31,457 bases of DNA from Brachionus koreanus (lineage: Eukaryota; Rotifera; Eurotatoria; Ploima; Brachionidae). The notes under the pieces are model-generated. The model was not told the DNA's origin, did not search any database, and saw nothing but the letters and a program-made list of their open reading frames with translations. Made by a program: the position numbers and the translations under genes. This document shows positions 10,714-22,119 of this stretch, one piece after another. The stretch's first letter is position 1; each line of letters starts with the position of its first letter. Where the stretch lies: assembly GCA_016987375.1 (NCBI GenBank), contig PJRA01000509.1, forward strand, positions 636,347 through 667,803. Direction: 5' to 3'.

Positions 10714-10833
10714 ATGGTCAAGTTGCGAGAGTCATTTGCGAGGAACGAGCGATCGCGTGACGAGCTAATTAAGCAGATGTGCGTGTGCGTACAGAGAATA
10801 ATGGACTTTTTAAAAAAAAATCCTGACGTATAA
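10714..10833 (+). CDS. Orphan 39-residue reading frame or last exon
   Basis: ATG at 10714 to TAA at 10831, head-to-head with MKKS (17 bases between the two ATGs). The peptide begins MVKLRESFARNERSRDEL and ends IMDFLKKNPDV: charged, helical, coiled-coil-like. Codon use is unlike the surrounding DNA (GCG, CGA, TCG, CGT, GTG, TGC), which suggests real coding history. The frame is open a little further upstream, back past 10681 into the MKKS 5' end, so it could be a terminal exon of an unseen plus-strand gene, a relict of a duplicated gene, or chance in a GC-richer shared promoter. I do not recognise it. Confidence 0.3.
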   Translation: MVKLRESFARNERSRDELIKQMCVCVQRIMDFLKKNPDV

Positions 10834-12508
10834 GAAAGATTAACTATACACATAGGAAAAAAATATTGATTATATTTCTTATAGAAACAATTAATTACTT
10901 GCATAAATATCTTAACATTTTTTAAATTTTGCCTTGGCTTATTAAATAAAAAAAAATTAACGCTCTGTTACTCGCAATATAAAGCTCTGCTTTTTCTTAA
11001 TTTATCAAGCAAAATAAAAAAATTTAAAAAATGCTTAAAATTAATTGAGAATATAGAAAATTTTAAAACACAAAATGCATAATTGACTTTTTATTAGAAA
11101 AAATAAAGATGGTTCTTTGATTACAAATAACAATAATGTGTATAAATTTCAGCGTTTGAGGTCATTGAGGCTATTTTTAAGTTCCAAAAAATTTTAATAC
11201 AAAAGAAACGCTTATCATGAATAATTAATTTAAAAAAGTTATTTTTTAAAAAAAAATGACCCACAACATAATTAATTATTTATTTAAGTTATCCCAATTG
11301 TGATTCAAAATAATGGAGACTGATCAAATCATTAATTTTTTTCATTAAAGATAAACTGATTTATTTAAATAAAATTTTTTACTATTTTTTTTTCCATTTT
11401 TAAAAAATTTTACAATTAAAAAATTTGGATTTTTCGTAAATTTTCGTAAAAATTTTTTTTTTTTAAACAAATTTTGGCGATTACCTAATAGGGAACTAAA
11501 TATATTTTTGATTTCAACAAAAAAAGGGGAACTATATAGATTTAATAATTTAATTAAGTGAAATGTTAATTGAATAAAAAAAAACATCACTTTATAAATA
11601 TTTATTTAATTTTTTTTTCATGTTTTTTTGAGAATGTTCAGTTTTTCTTAGTCTCCAAGATTAAATATCGTGCATCAGTGTTGTTCTTATTATAATGTTG
11701 CACAGTTTAAGTTTTGTTTTAATGGTGGTCTGAGTCTATCAAAGGCACACTTGAAAAAAAAGGTGAACCCTCAAACACATAAAATAATTAAATTTATTAA
11801 TTGATATTCTTTTGTTTCATTAACAATTAACATTTTAATTAATTAAATTAATAAATTATAAAACAATAGTTAGTTCACCTGTTCTCAAAAAGTTCACTTA
11901 TTTTTCAAGCATAAAAATTCTTTTTTCTTCAATGATCACAACTTTAGTGAACTTTTGTTCACCAATTAGAATATCGCCCAAATTTTTTGTTTTTTCGAAA
12001 TTTTCCAAAAATTCTAAAAAATTGCTTGAAAATTGGCTTTTGTATGGCCCAAAAGCGGTTAAAAACCCTAGTGTCAAACCAACACTGTATATAAAGACTC
12101 AAAGTTTTAGAATTGCAAAGATAGTAAATCAAAGATATTCAGCCTTCTGAGACATTAAAATTTTGATGACTCACCCTAAAAATTGGTTCTGTGAGCATGG
12201 CACAAAAATGTTAAAAAACATTTAAAGAGTTTTGAGAAACGTAACGATTTTTAAATCAAATAGAAAAAATTTGCTTAAAATAAAGATAAAAATAAATTGG
12301 AAAAATAAAAATATTCAAAATTTTGTATATTATTTATTAAAATTTAAAGTTTAATTTTAGTCAATTTTGACGAAAACAATTAAACCAAAGAACAAAACAT
12401 GAGAAAAAAAGGAAAAAAATTTTTTTTCGTCTTCACCTGATTAGTATTTTCAAGTCAAGGCAAATACGAATATATTCAAGCTTTAAACTATGAAGAAAAA
12501 ACTTAATA

Positions 12509-12531
12509 CATATATATTTATATATATATAA
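12509..12531. repeat. TA-rich simple repeat
   Basis: Alternating TA dinucleotides with one TTT interruption, in DNA downstream of the zinc-finger gene's 3' end. Confidence 0.8.
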
Positions 12532-12645
12532 CCAAAAAAAATAAAAAAAATTGATTAAACAAGAAAAAAAACATAATAATTAGCTCTGATGCTGATACTT
12601 ATTACTACACCCTTTAGTTCGACACTCGAATCTTTTCAAACACTG

Positions 12646-12651
12646 TTTATT
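12646..12651 (-). other. Candidate polyadenylation signal, zinc-finger gene
   Basis: AATAAA on the minus strand, 29 bases after the stop codon at 12681-12683. Confidence 0.5.
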
Positions 12652-12680
12652 ATATGTACAAAATTCACCTGAGTCCGCGA

Positions 12681-15600
12681 CTATATACCATTAACGCTTG
12701 CACTGCTTATTATGCTAGTCATGTCACTTGAGCCATTCGAGCTCGAACTGCTTGTTGAACTGCTACTGCTGCTGCTTCCACTGCTGTTACCCGTGCTGCT
12801 TCTGTTCAATTTCTGTTTGACCATTTTTGGATGTGCCAAAATAACATGCTGAAAAAACTCGCTCTGGCCATTAAACACTTCCATGCAAAATTTACACTTA
12901 AGCATCGATTTGTTTTCACTATTTCGAACAGGCGAGTCAGGCTTGGGAGCTATCGGCTTGAGAAGAGTTGCCTTTGGTGCTATTTTATTTTTGGGCGAGT
13001 GTTTTCTCAATTTTGGTATGATTGACGGAGGATTGGCTAAATTAGTGCTTTGATTATTAATGGGCAACAATTTGGGCATTATTGGCCTAAAATTAGAGAA
13101 ATTACCGGTCATGCCCGAGGCCGATGATAGTCGCGAACTATTAGCACTAGAGCATTGAGTTGGAATTTGAACTATTGGTGCTTTGACTGAATTGGGCAAT
13201 TTAGGTACTGTTTTGCTCTCAACCGGGTCTATTTTGTTCAATTTGGGCGGCTCAGGTATTTTTTCCACCAGATTTGGCTCGCTCTTGGTCTGATCCACTC
13301 TTTCCTCGACAGACACGCTCTTTCTTCTCTCAATAGATTCTTTTTCGGCCTCTTTTTTTTTGGCCGGTTCGTCTTGAATGGGCGAGCTTTTGCGCTTATT
13401 TTCTTCGATTTTTTTCGATGCTGCACTAAAATTACCACTGGTTGTTGGCGAAAAAAATGGCTTGGTAAAAATAGTCTTTGATGCTGAATTGGCCGGTTCC
13501 GATTTGGCCAAAATAACAAATTTTTGTGTATTTCGCTTTAATTTCTTGGACCGAATTAGCAAAGGTCTGGTTAAATTTACAAATGGTTTTAGGTGAATTT
13601 TGGACGCAAATTCGTCCGAGTCATTAAGCGATGTATGAGTCAATTTCCATTTATCCAAGTCCTTTTTAAAGTCGTGATTGATGTCGAGCATTTCTGTTCT
13701 GAGCTGTTCGAGCAGTTTTTCTTCGGCATTTAGCTCGGCTAGTTTGGTTCGGTTGACCAGTCCGAACCAGGACATGAACTGGTCACGGGTCGCTTCGTTC
13801 TCCAAGTCGACCTGCGGCTCTAGACACTCTTCTATTCGCTCTATCATTTCATTTACACTTTTCTCATAGTCGCCAAATTTTGAATTGGTCATGAACAATT
13901 TACAAGAATACTTTTTCATGTTGTGCAGTTTGAGACTAGCCGAACAAGGAAAAAAAAAACCGCATTTGGAACACTTGTAATTGTGCAATGGCTGGTCGTT
14001 TTGGTTAACCACTTTTCTTGGCCACAATTCGCACATTTTTTGTGCAATTAGTGGAAAATTCACGCAGCTAAAGTCAATAAGTGCCAAATCGGCAAAACCG
14101 GTTGTTTTTATTTCAAGAGAATGATTGGGCTTGGGCGTGTAGAAGTTTTTCTGTGCGTCTGTGTTCAATCGTGAAGTTCTGGTCATAATGCTTGGCATGG
14201 ACAAAATTTTTGTATCCACACTGGTTGCTTCTTCTTTTTTGGCTTGTTTGAGCTTGTTTTTCAAGTACTGGGACTCGACTATTTGATGAACGCTGGAATT
14301 GTGAACAACCAGGCCGTAGTGGTTCTCAAATTCAATGTCGCATTGTTGACAATAAACGGACAAGTTTGGATGCTGATCGTAGTGCTGTACAAGACCGAAA
14401 TATGAGACAAATTTTTTGTCGCATTCAGGACACTCAAAATTTGCCAAATTGTTAGAATTTTTGGATGGAGTGTTGGTTTTTTGATTTTTGGCACCACTGC
14501 TCGGTCTAGTGGGCTGAATTTTGACTTTATAAGTGGACAGACTTGTCAAGTCCATGTTTGGCTTGAGGGCAAGGCTTGCTATGGCGTTTGCGAGTGTTCC
14601 ACCGCCGTTTGCCGACGTAACTCCGGCCGAATCGGTCAAAATGCCGGTAAGAGCGATCGATTTAGTCTTGGATTCGTCTTGACTTTCTTCTTCCATGTCA
14701 CTTACTAATGCTTCATCGAAATTGTCCACTTCGGACATGGATTCGGTGCCGTTTGACTTAGAGTCGGTCTCGAGCCATTCGTAGTCCGAGTCGTGTTTGG
14801 CATTGGTTCGCTTGAGTCGCGCATGCTTGGCATCAGATTTTTTATTAAAAGAGCGCAGGCCTTTTTTCCGATTTGGATCCATCTTGTTATTTTTTTTGTT
14901 ATACTTTCGTTTTAATTCGACACTGGCTGTTTTTTCGTCCATTTCGTCGCTTTTTTTCGGCCGTCCCGGTCGTCTCTTGTCCATAGAGTCGAGTTCTTCA
15001 ATTTTGGCCTCTTCTACGCCGACTCGCAACCGGCTCGGCGGCCCTCGTCGCCGCTTTGTTTCGCTAGGCTGAGTGTCTGATTGTTGAGCTATTGAGTCCA
15101 CAGAACTTTTACGCTTTTGTCTTGTATTCATCATTGGCTGATCGTTGTCCACTTCCACTCTAGAGCATTCTTGTTTGTGACGCTTGTACAATACTCCTTG
15201 ACGGTACCATTTATCGCATTTGACGCAGTAGAACTGAGGAGCTAAATTAGTATAATTTTAAAAGTTGCTGATAATTTTATTTTCAATAATTTTAATTTCA
15301 TAGATTGTTTTGCTTAAATAAATTTCAATTAAAGATTTTGTGAATTTTTTAGAAAATTTATTTGTTTTCTTATCTAGAAAAATAAAAACTAAAAAAAAAA
15401 TTCCAAAAATTAAAGAAAAAATTAAAATTTTTGATTTTTTCATAATCGAAAAAAAATATTGCAAAAAATTAAAGATTTATCAATTTAAGATTTTTTAAAA
15501 AATAAAACTAAAGAATGTCAAAAAATATTTTTTTTTTATTAACTAAATAAAAGTTGAAGTGTAAAATACTTTAAAGATAAATTTTAAACTTAATCTAAAC

Positions 15601-18600
15601 TTTTTCATTTAATTAATTTTGATTTAAATTGAATAAAGCTGCTTTAACTTTGGTGACGTATATTTTTTTTCTCACATTCACTGTGTATTTAGTATTTCTT
15701 TTAAGTGAAAACATAACAATTTGATTTATTTGACCAATTTTGTTTAAAAATGTTTAGATACTTTGTTAAAAGATAGATTAAAAAAAAATAAAATAGACCA
15801 CAAAGTGAATAAAAATTGTCGAAATTGAAAAATTAGCATTTCAAATTTGAATTTTTTTTTTCAGAAATTACTCAAACCCTTATTTTTGTCTTATTTTTAC
15901 ATTTTTATTTTTCAAAATTTTACTTTTTAACATCGCTTTTAACAGGTGTTCATTGAAATAAATAAATGCTGCCTAATTTTAAAATTTCAGATAAAAACTT
16001 ATGAACTATTAATAAAATTTAGACTACTAAGTACATATCGTACAAATAAAAATAAATAAGTTTTTTTTTTCTTCAATTTTTATCATAGAATTTTTGAGAG
16101 TTAAAATAATTTATTATTTAGACAAAATAAAAATTAGGTACAAAATTAAATGAATGCAAAATTTTATTTAAAATTAATAAAATTAAGAAAAAGTTCAATA
16201 ATTATGTGTAATGTTGAATTTTTTTCAATTTTTCTTGGTACTTGGTTTTGTGAAGCTTTATTTTTCAGAATTTTCTATCAATTATTTACTCTTTTTCCTA
16301 TTTTACCTTATCTTTTGATTTTTTTGCATAAACTCTTGGAATTAATTTAATATTATCTTTTTTTTTTTTTAATTTTTTTCGTTTATAATTTTAAGAAACA
16401 CCCATTTATGATCAATTTTTAGGCTTATTTGACATTCGAATAAAAGAATAAGATGTCCAATTTCAAGAGCAATTAACTTAATAAAGTATGAGAAAACCTT
16501 TAGCTAACCAGGTTACTAAAAGAGATTTTGAATTTACAATATGTATTATTTTTCTTAAGATTCATATTCAGAAATAAATAAAAACATTTTTATGACATCG
16601 TTTTTTATGCGCTATATCTTTGGGACCGTTCAACAGATTTCCGAAAATCAAATTTTTTCCTAAAAATTAATTAATAGCAACAGATTCAGAAATTTTTAGC
16701 TGGATATGATTTATTCTTTATAAGAAATAAGATAATAAAGAATGTTTCAAATTAAATTGAGAGTGGTTACACATGAGAAATAAAGAATTAAACGGCAACA
16801 GACCAAATTTTTAATATTAAATAATAATTTAAATGACCAGAGTTTAAAATAAATTAAAATAAGTTAACTGTTTTATAAATTGTAATTATTTTTCTAAAAA
16901 TTATTTGATCATTTCATTTAAAAAAAAAAAAATTGAAATTAAAAAAAATGAAAACTCAAGTTTTTTTCTCATATTTATTCAATACGTCTACGTTAACTTT
17001 GTGACATGAGGGTTTTTTTTTTAATTTAAATAAATTTAAAATATAATCCAGAATTGTGCAAAAGTCAAAAAAAAAGACATTTTAATGTTTTTCTACTTGA
17101 CTAATAAATTGTTTTTCGAAAAATAATGCAGTTTTAATTACATTTTTATTTAAGTTGAAATTTTAATTCTAAAATTAAATGTCAAATGTATTTTAATTTT
17201 ATAATTAGATTAAATTATTCGATAAATTTAAAGAATTTTTCTTCTCTTTATTAAAGTTTTATCTTGAGGAAAACTTATAAAAAAAAAAAGTCTTTTTAAA
17301 GTCTTTTAAAATTCAAGTCAAAAGACTTTACTTGTCTTTGACTTTATGACTTTTGAACAACTCTGAAATAATCTAATTTAGAGTGACAGAAAAAAAATTT
17401 TTGTTTAATTAAAGTAAAATTTAATTAACCCAAAATAAAAATTGATTTAATGTTTTACAAATAAGGCAAACACATTTACTTAAAACTAACATTAGAGACA
17501 AAATGTAATTCCCAATGCTTACAGTGTGTTAATTAAATATTTTATATTTAATTCAAAAGTTTAAATTATGAATCCCTCTTATTTATTTTCCAAAATTAGA
17601 AAAATAAGTTTTATTGAAGAAAAACATTCAATTTATTTTAAAATCATGTCTTTGTCTACTCAAACTGCTCGCCGGCTTCAAATCAATAAAAATAAAACTT
17701 AAGCTAATTTTTAGCATATATTATTCAAAAATAAAGAAGTTTAATTAGGAAGCTTTTATTTTTTTTTCACTTTTTTAAAAGGAAAAGAATAGAGAAAAAC
17801 CTTTTCTCATCCAAAATTGAAAAAAACCTATTCTAATTTTTTTCTCCTAAATTTGCCACATAAAAAGTTTCAAATGTGCAATTTGACAAAATTTGAAATT
17901 TTTCTAGGAAAAAATAATTGTTTATAATTCGCAAAATTTTATATTCGCAAATGTATAGATGTTTAGTTTGGCTCAAATAAAGCTCAAATTGACAAAAAAC
18001 TAAATAATTTTTCAAATAAAAGAGAGCTATTTCCATGAAAATATGCATCATTAAAAAACAAAAAGAATATTTAGCTTACGTAAATGAGTGAGTATATGAA
18101 CAACAAAATTGGCAGGGTTGGATGAGACTTTCGTGCAAGAACAGCATTTAGCCGATTCATAAAAATGCTTCATTACGTGTTCATTAAGAACATCTTGATT
18201 CATTTCTTGCTTGCAAATGAGACAAGTGCGCATTGGGTCGTGTTCGTTTTCGACCTGTTTCTCCTCAGCTATCGCATTGTTTTCCTGTTCTGTTTCTTTT
18301 TTCTCTGGATTGGAAATATTTTTGAGTTTTTTCGCTCGTAAAAATTCTATTTTGCTTTTTAAAGTCAATAATCTTTTGTGCTTGTTTGATAATTTCTTAT
18401 GCTTCAAAAAGCCTATTCTTGATTTTGTAGGCTTGGAGCTTACTGTAGTGAGTAAAGAAGAGGCTGCTGCATCCACTGCAGCGGTTGCTTGCTCTGAATC
18501 GTTTTCGATTTGTTTACGAGTGCGTCTAAAACGAGGACTCTTTGAACTTTTTGCTTCGTTCTCTTCGTTACTGGGACTTGTTTCTTCTTTTAATTTCGAT

Positions 18601-21110
18601 TTCATTATCATCTCATTTTGCTTATCTTCAATTATTTTCTTAGTATCCGAACTAATTGAGCCTGATGCTACTTGAGCTATTGTGTCGGCCAAAGAATCGT
18701 TTGAATCTTCCTATAAATTAAAAAATATTAATTTTATCTATTTTTGTTTATTTTTTAGTTTTTTAAATAAAATAAAATAACAATTTTTATACTAAATTGT
18801 TTAGCATAGCTAAAAAATTTCAAGTTTAAGACTCCAACTTGACCATGATCACCAACAAATGAATGTTTCAGACAGAGAAATTAAATTGAAAAGTTAGAGT
18901 TTAACATCTTTTTAAAATAAAATTTTAGAATCGACTCGAAATAAAGGGAAAATATGCTTTTAAAAAAATTCTTTTTATTTTGATGGATTTTTTAATCAAA
19001 CCAAGAATTAACTAGAATCAATTAATTTTACTATAATGTGAAAAATTTCAAGGCCCATAAACAATAAAGCTATAAATATTGTTTCGTCTTTAAAAATTTA
19101 TTTTAATTGCCTGTTATTTGATTTAGTAATGAATGTCAATTAACACAATGCTTTTTTTTAAAGTATCTTCTTATTAACTGGTAATACATTGACCAAATTT
19201 ATTCAACTTTAAAAATAAATTAGTTTTTTAATGGCTTTCAAAATAAAAAACATAAGATTTATTTTTAATGTTTTTTAATGATCCTCCAAAAATTTGAATC
19301 ACCAAGTGAAATAAAATAATTTTTTTTTGATCAATTTTACTACAAGCTATTCGATTACTTCATCTATTCATATTTAAAATTACATTGAAATACAAAAAAA
19401 AAAGGGATCAAGAAAACAATTTGGGCAAAAGCTAATGGGAAAAAAAAATTCTAAATTTGTTGCATGGTGTAAACAACTATGTTTATCTTTGATTTTCTAT
19501 TTTAAACTATTGTACAAAAAATTACAATCAAACTAAAAAAGTCTATGTGTCAAATTTTAGTAAAAATTTCTAAGATTTTTATTTTTTTTGCAGGTAAACT
19601 GACTACCATTTTATATATAAATTTTAATCGAACCATTTGATCCAAAGATTCAAGTTTTCATGGCTTTATTTTTTTGATCGATTTAAAATTATAATAAAAT
19701 TTTCAATTAAAATTTTTAAATTGAAAAATTTAGTTAATTAGAAGAAAAAATTGTTTAATTAAGAGGTGATCTAATCCAGATGTACAAATTGGTTAACAAT
19801 TACGAACAAATTAAATTTAATAAAGGAATCAACTACAGTCTTAACACAAAACCTGGTAACAAAAGATATGAATTAAAGAGAAATAGCTATTGTCTTACCC
19901 GTGAAAGGATAAAGAACTGTCTTCCAAGATTTAACTTTTTTACAAATAGAGTTGTAAATGAATGGAATAAACTGCCGGAAGATGTAGTAAATGCAAAGAG
20001 CATTAATAGTTTCAAAGCGAAGCTTGATAGTTGGCTGGCGAAACAAAAAGAAGCGACTGCTACAGCTCTTTAGAGCTATGCTTAGATATCATCTAAGCTG
20101 CAGTTTATACTACTACTACTACTACTTTTAATAAATTTTTAATTTAAACAATTAAAAACAAATGTGATTTTTATTTGTTTGTTTAATACAAATAGTAATC
20201 TGCATGTATAGCTTATTTAGATTTTAGGAATTGATAAATTTTGTCATCTGGAACTTAAAACAATTAAAATATTCAATAAAATGCTTTAGCAAAAAAAATT
20301 CAAGATAAATTTGTCTTTTACGAGTACGTAATTTTAGAAGTTAATTTTTTTTTTAAATCTTAAAAAATTAAAAAAAAAATAATTTATTCGATTATTTATA
20401 AATTTTCGAAAAAAACAAAAATTATTTTATATTATTAATAATGAGTCATAAATGCGTTTCAACTCTGTTTTAAATTTTAAAATAAAAATTTAGAATATTT
20501 TTTTTTCTCAAATAGTTTAAAATTAAACAAAAATATTTATTTTATTTAAAAGGAAGAATTTTGAATAAAATAATTTAAAAAAAAATCATGAATATGATGA
20601 AATGCGTTTGAAAAAAAAAATAACGATTTATGTAGAATTCAAGAACTTATTTGGAAATAAATTATGATGAATAAATTTTTAAGTGTGTGTGTGTGTGATA
20701 ATAAAACACGATATCTTGCCTAGCTAATGAGAGTGCTATTTTAGGTTACAATTGCGGAAACTTACCATCTTGGAGTTTTCCAGTGAGTCCGGTTCAAGAG
20801 AAGCATTATTGTAAATTGAAGTAGACGACTGTGTGCTCGTACTAAAATTGTCTTGCTCATCTGGATCTATAACTTCATCCATTTTTTCACTATTTACTTT
20901 TTTATTATTACTAAAATCAATAGTATATATGTCGGATTTAGGTGACTCTGAATTAAATGCCGCTGCTATTATCTGAGCATTTTTTACACTACTCTTGTCG
21001 CTATATACACTCTCGTTCTCGACAGACTGCGCACTCGATGATTGTTTGCTATTGCTTGTTTTTTTTCTCATTATTTTAGAATCTATCACTAATTTAGCTT
21101 TTGATTCCAT
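12681..21110 (-). CDS. Multi-C2H2 zinc-finger and AT-hook nuclear protein
   Basis: Three exons, 21110-20766, 18710-18080 and 15241-12681, join in phase (introns of 2055 bp phase 0 and 2838 bp phase 1) to give 1178 residues. Donors are GTAAGT and GTAAGC; acceptors end TATAG and TTTAG. Seven C2H2/C2HC-like fingers are visible: CLIC (about 278), CCSC (304), YCVKC (331, completed by the exon 2-3 join, last ligand Cys), ECPEC (596), YCQQC (622), YKCSKC (748, ending Cys) and CKFC (1107). An AT-hook core RRPGRPKK lies near residue 413, in a Lys/Arg-rich stretch with likely nuclear localisation signals. Between the finger clusters are long charged or Ser/Pro-rich disordered segments, and the C-terminus has a poly-Ser run (about 1140-1165). 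Likely a nuclear DNA- or chromatin-binding regulator. I cannot match it to a named family; the conserved-looking block around residues 735-830, including FMSWFGLVNRTKLAEL, may help. Exon 1 (115 residues) is Ser/Asn-rich with no domain. The ATG is 21108-21110. Confidence 0.87.
15242..18079 (-). other. Intron 2 of the zinc-finger gene
   Basis: 2838-bp GT-AG intron (donor GTAAGC at 18079-18074, acceptor TTTAG ending at 15242). AT-rich, with no convincing exon on either strand; short open frames inside (around 15258, 16150, 17833) are of chance composition. It contains copy B of a dispersed repeat at 17311-17367. Confidence 0.8.
17311..17367 (-). repeat. Dispersed repeat, copy B
   Basis: Read on the minus strand it starts TCAGAGTTGTTCAAAAGTCA and ends CTTTTGACTTGAAT, matching copy A at 8467-8518 with a few substitutions and about five extra bases in the middle. 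Confidence 0.55.
19759..20126 (+). mobile_element. 5'-truncated non-LTR retrotransposon 3' end (CR1/jockey-like)
   Basis: The open frame from 19759 to the TAG at 20071-20073 encodes the C-terminus of a non-LTR reverse transcriptase ORF2: LRGDLIQMYKLVN, then CLPRFNFFTNRVVNEWNKLP and SINSFKAKLDSW, the standard tail after the thumb region. A TAA stop lies immediately before the LRGDL block, so the copy starts there, as expected of target-primed insertion with 5' truncation. After the stop come two small hairpins (20064-20077 and 20080-20098) and a (TAC)n tail at 20108-20126, a plausible element 3' end. The surviving frame is intact over about 104 codons, so the insertion is fairly young. It lies in antisense orientation inside intron 1 of the zinc-finger gene. 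Target-site duplications were not identified. Confidence 0.88.
20108..20126 (+). repeat. (TAC)n tail of the retrotransposon copy
   Basis: Six TAC units plus one T directly after the hairpins; CR1- and L2-type elements often end in short microsatellites rather than poly(A). Confidence 0.8.
20683..20697. repeat. (GT)n microsatellite
   Basis: Seven GT units within intron 1 of the zinc-finger gene, about 70 bases from the exon 1 donor. Confidence 0.9.
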
Positions 21111-21895
21111 AATTTATATTAAAAAAATATTTTAAAATAATAATCCACTATACATTTATTGAATTGTTGGTCCGGAAAGTGTTCGATGATCTATTGGGTG
21201 AGCTAATTTTGAGTGATTAATATTGTTTTGTTCTAGTTTAAATAATATTTTCTAAACAAAATAAAACATTAAAAGCATGCATTTGCTTTATTTTCATGAA
21301 AAAAACTAGCTAAAGATGTATTTTGTGTGTCTTATGTCTTGACTTGAGTAAGAAACCCTATGTCCATTTATTAACTCACTAAACAAAACAGAAAAAAAAA
21401 TAAAAAAAAAATTTTTTTTATGAAATATTCTCATCCTTTAGACACACAAAAAATAAAAAACCAAATTATTCTAATAACTCTAAGATTAGTTACTTGATAA
21501 TTAAATAATGTGAATTTAAAATGCGTTATATAATCAGATTTTCAAAACTGTTAGGTAATTTTAGGACTCGTAATGGAGAGAAATTGAGCAAAAAAAAATT
21601 TAAAAAAAATAGTCAAACAAAATTTTCAATTGTATTCTCATTAATAGATGGATTTTTTGTTAAAAAAAAAATGTATTCGACTATTAAAGACATGTTGAAA
21701 AATATATCTACTTGATTGGGGCATAGAGTGGAATGTTTTTTGTGCATCTGACCTTAACATATGTACCAGATAGCTAACGAAAACTAAACATCTCAAAAAT
21801 TTCTATAATTCAATTTTAAAAATCATGATTATTATGATGGTATGTTTTAGCATAGAACACAAACACAAAAACTAGCAATAAAGAGAAAGAGAGCT

Positions 21896-21921
21896 TTTGC
21901 ATTTTAGAGCGAAAATGCAAA
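21896..21921. other. Perfect 10-bp stem-loop
   Basis: TTTGCATTTT, loop AGAGCG, then AAAATGCAAA. The arms contain the octamer-like ATGCAAA (POU-domain type) on both sides, about 790 bases upstream of the zinc-finger ATG. It could be a cruciform, a dimeric factor site or chance. Confidence 0.4.
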
Positions 21922-22119
21922 TTGCAGTCTTGATTTTCTGAGCTAAATAATTGCTTATACACGAACATAAACGAAACTAAAATGAATATAAATGCAAAAT
22001 TTAAAAGATTTTAGTTGTGTTTTACGAATTTCTTATTTTCACTACCGACTCTTGCCTCGCATTCGTATACATGCATCACCCCTCTTTCTCACTAAATTAT
22101 TCTAATAAACACTTTAAAT

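Larger units (their letters stand above)
10697..12645. other. Region between MKKS and zinc-finger gene
   Basis: Apart from the short orphan frame at 10714-10833, no gene is supported. From 11650 to 12180 the base composition is more mixed, with repeated GGTGAAC/GTTCACC words on both strands (about 11762, 11873, 11897, 11946, 11956). That suggests old repeat DNA, but clear ends could not be drawn. A (TA)n-like run lies at 12509-12531. Confidence 0.45.
18711..20765 (-). other. Intron 1 of the zinc-finger gene
   Basis: 2055-bp GT-AG intron (donor GTAAGT starting at 20765, acceptor TATAG ending at 18711). It hosts the retrotransposon fragment at 19759-20126 on the opposite strand and a (GT)n run at 20683-20697; the remainder is AT-rich with no other feature seen. 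Confidence 0.85.

Noticed and set aside
10697..10900. Possible X-box before MKKS (GTTGCGAG...GCGAGGAAC)
   Set aside because: The half-sites are degenerate and about 13 bases apart, outside the 0-3 base spacing of RFX sites.
11760..11965. Repeated GGTGAAC/GTTCACC words as transposon ends
   Set aside because: Shared words are only 7-8 bases and the flanks show no target duplication; no element boundary could be defined.
11345..12150. Small open frames in the MKKS/zinc-finger spacer
   Set aside because: Low-complexity Lys/Phe/Asn content, no conserved motif, no splice partners.
13238..15072. Several open frames on both strands inside zinc-finger exon 3
   Set aside because: Overlaps with the long conserved frame; no family resemblance of their own.
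15258..16350. Two 66-68 codon frames within intron 2 of the zinc-finger gene
   Set aside because: Hydrophobic AT-rich translation such as random AT DNA gives; the surrounding splice sites skip them.
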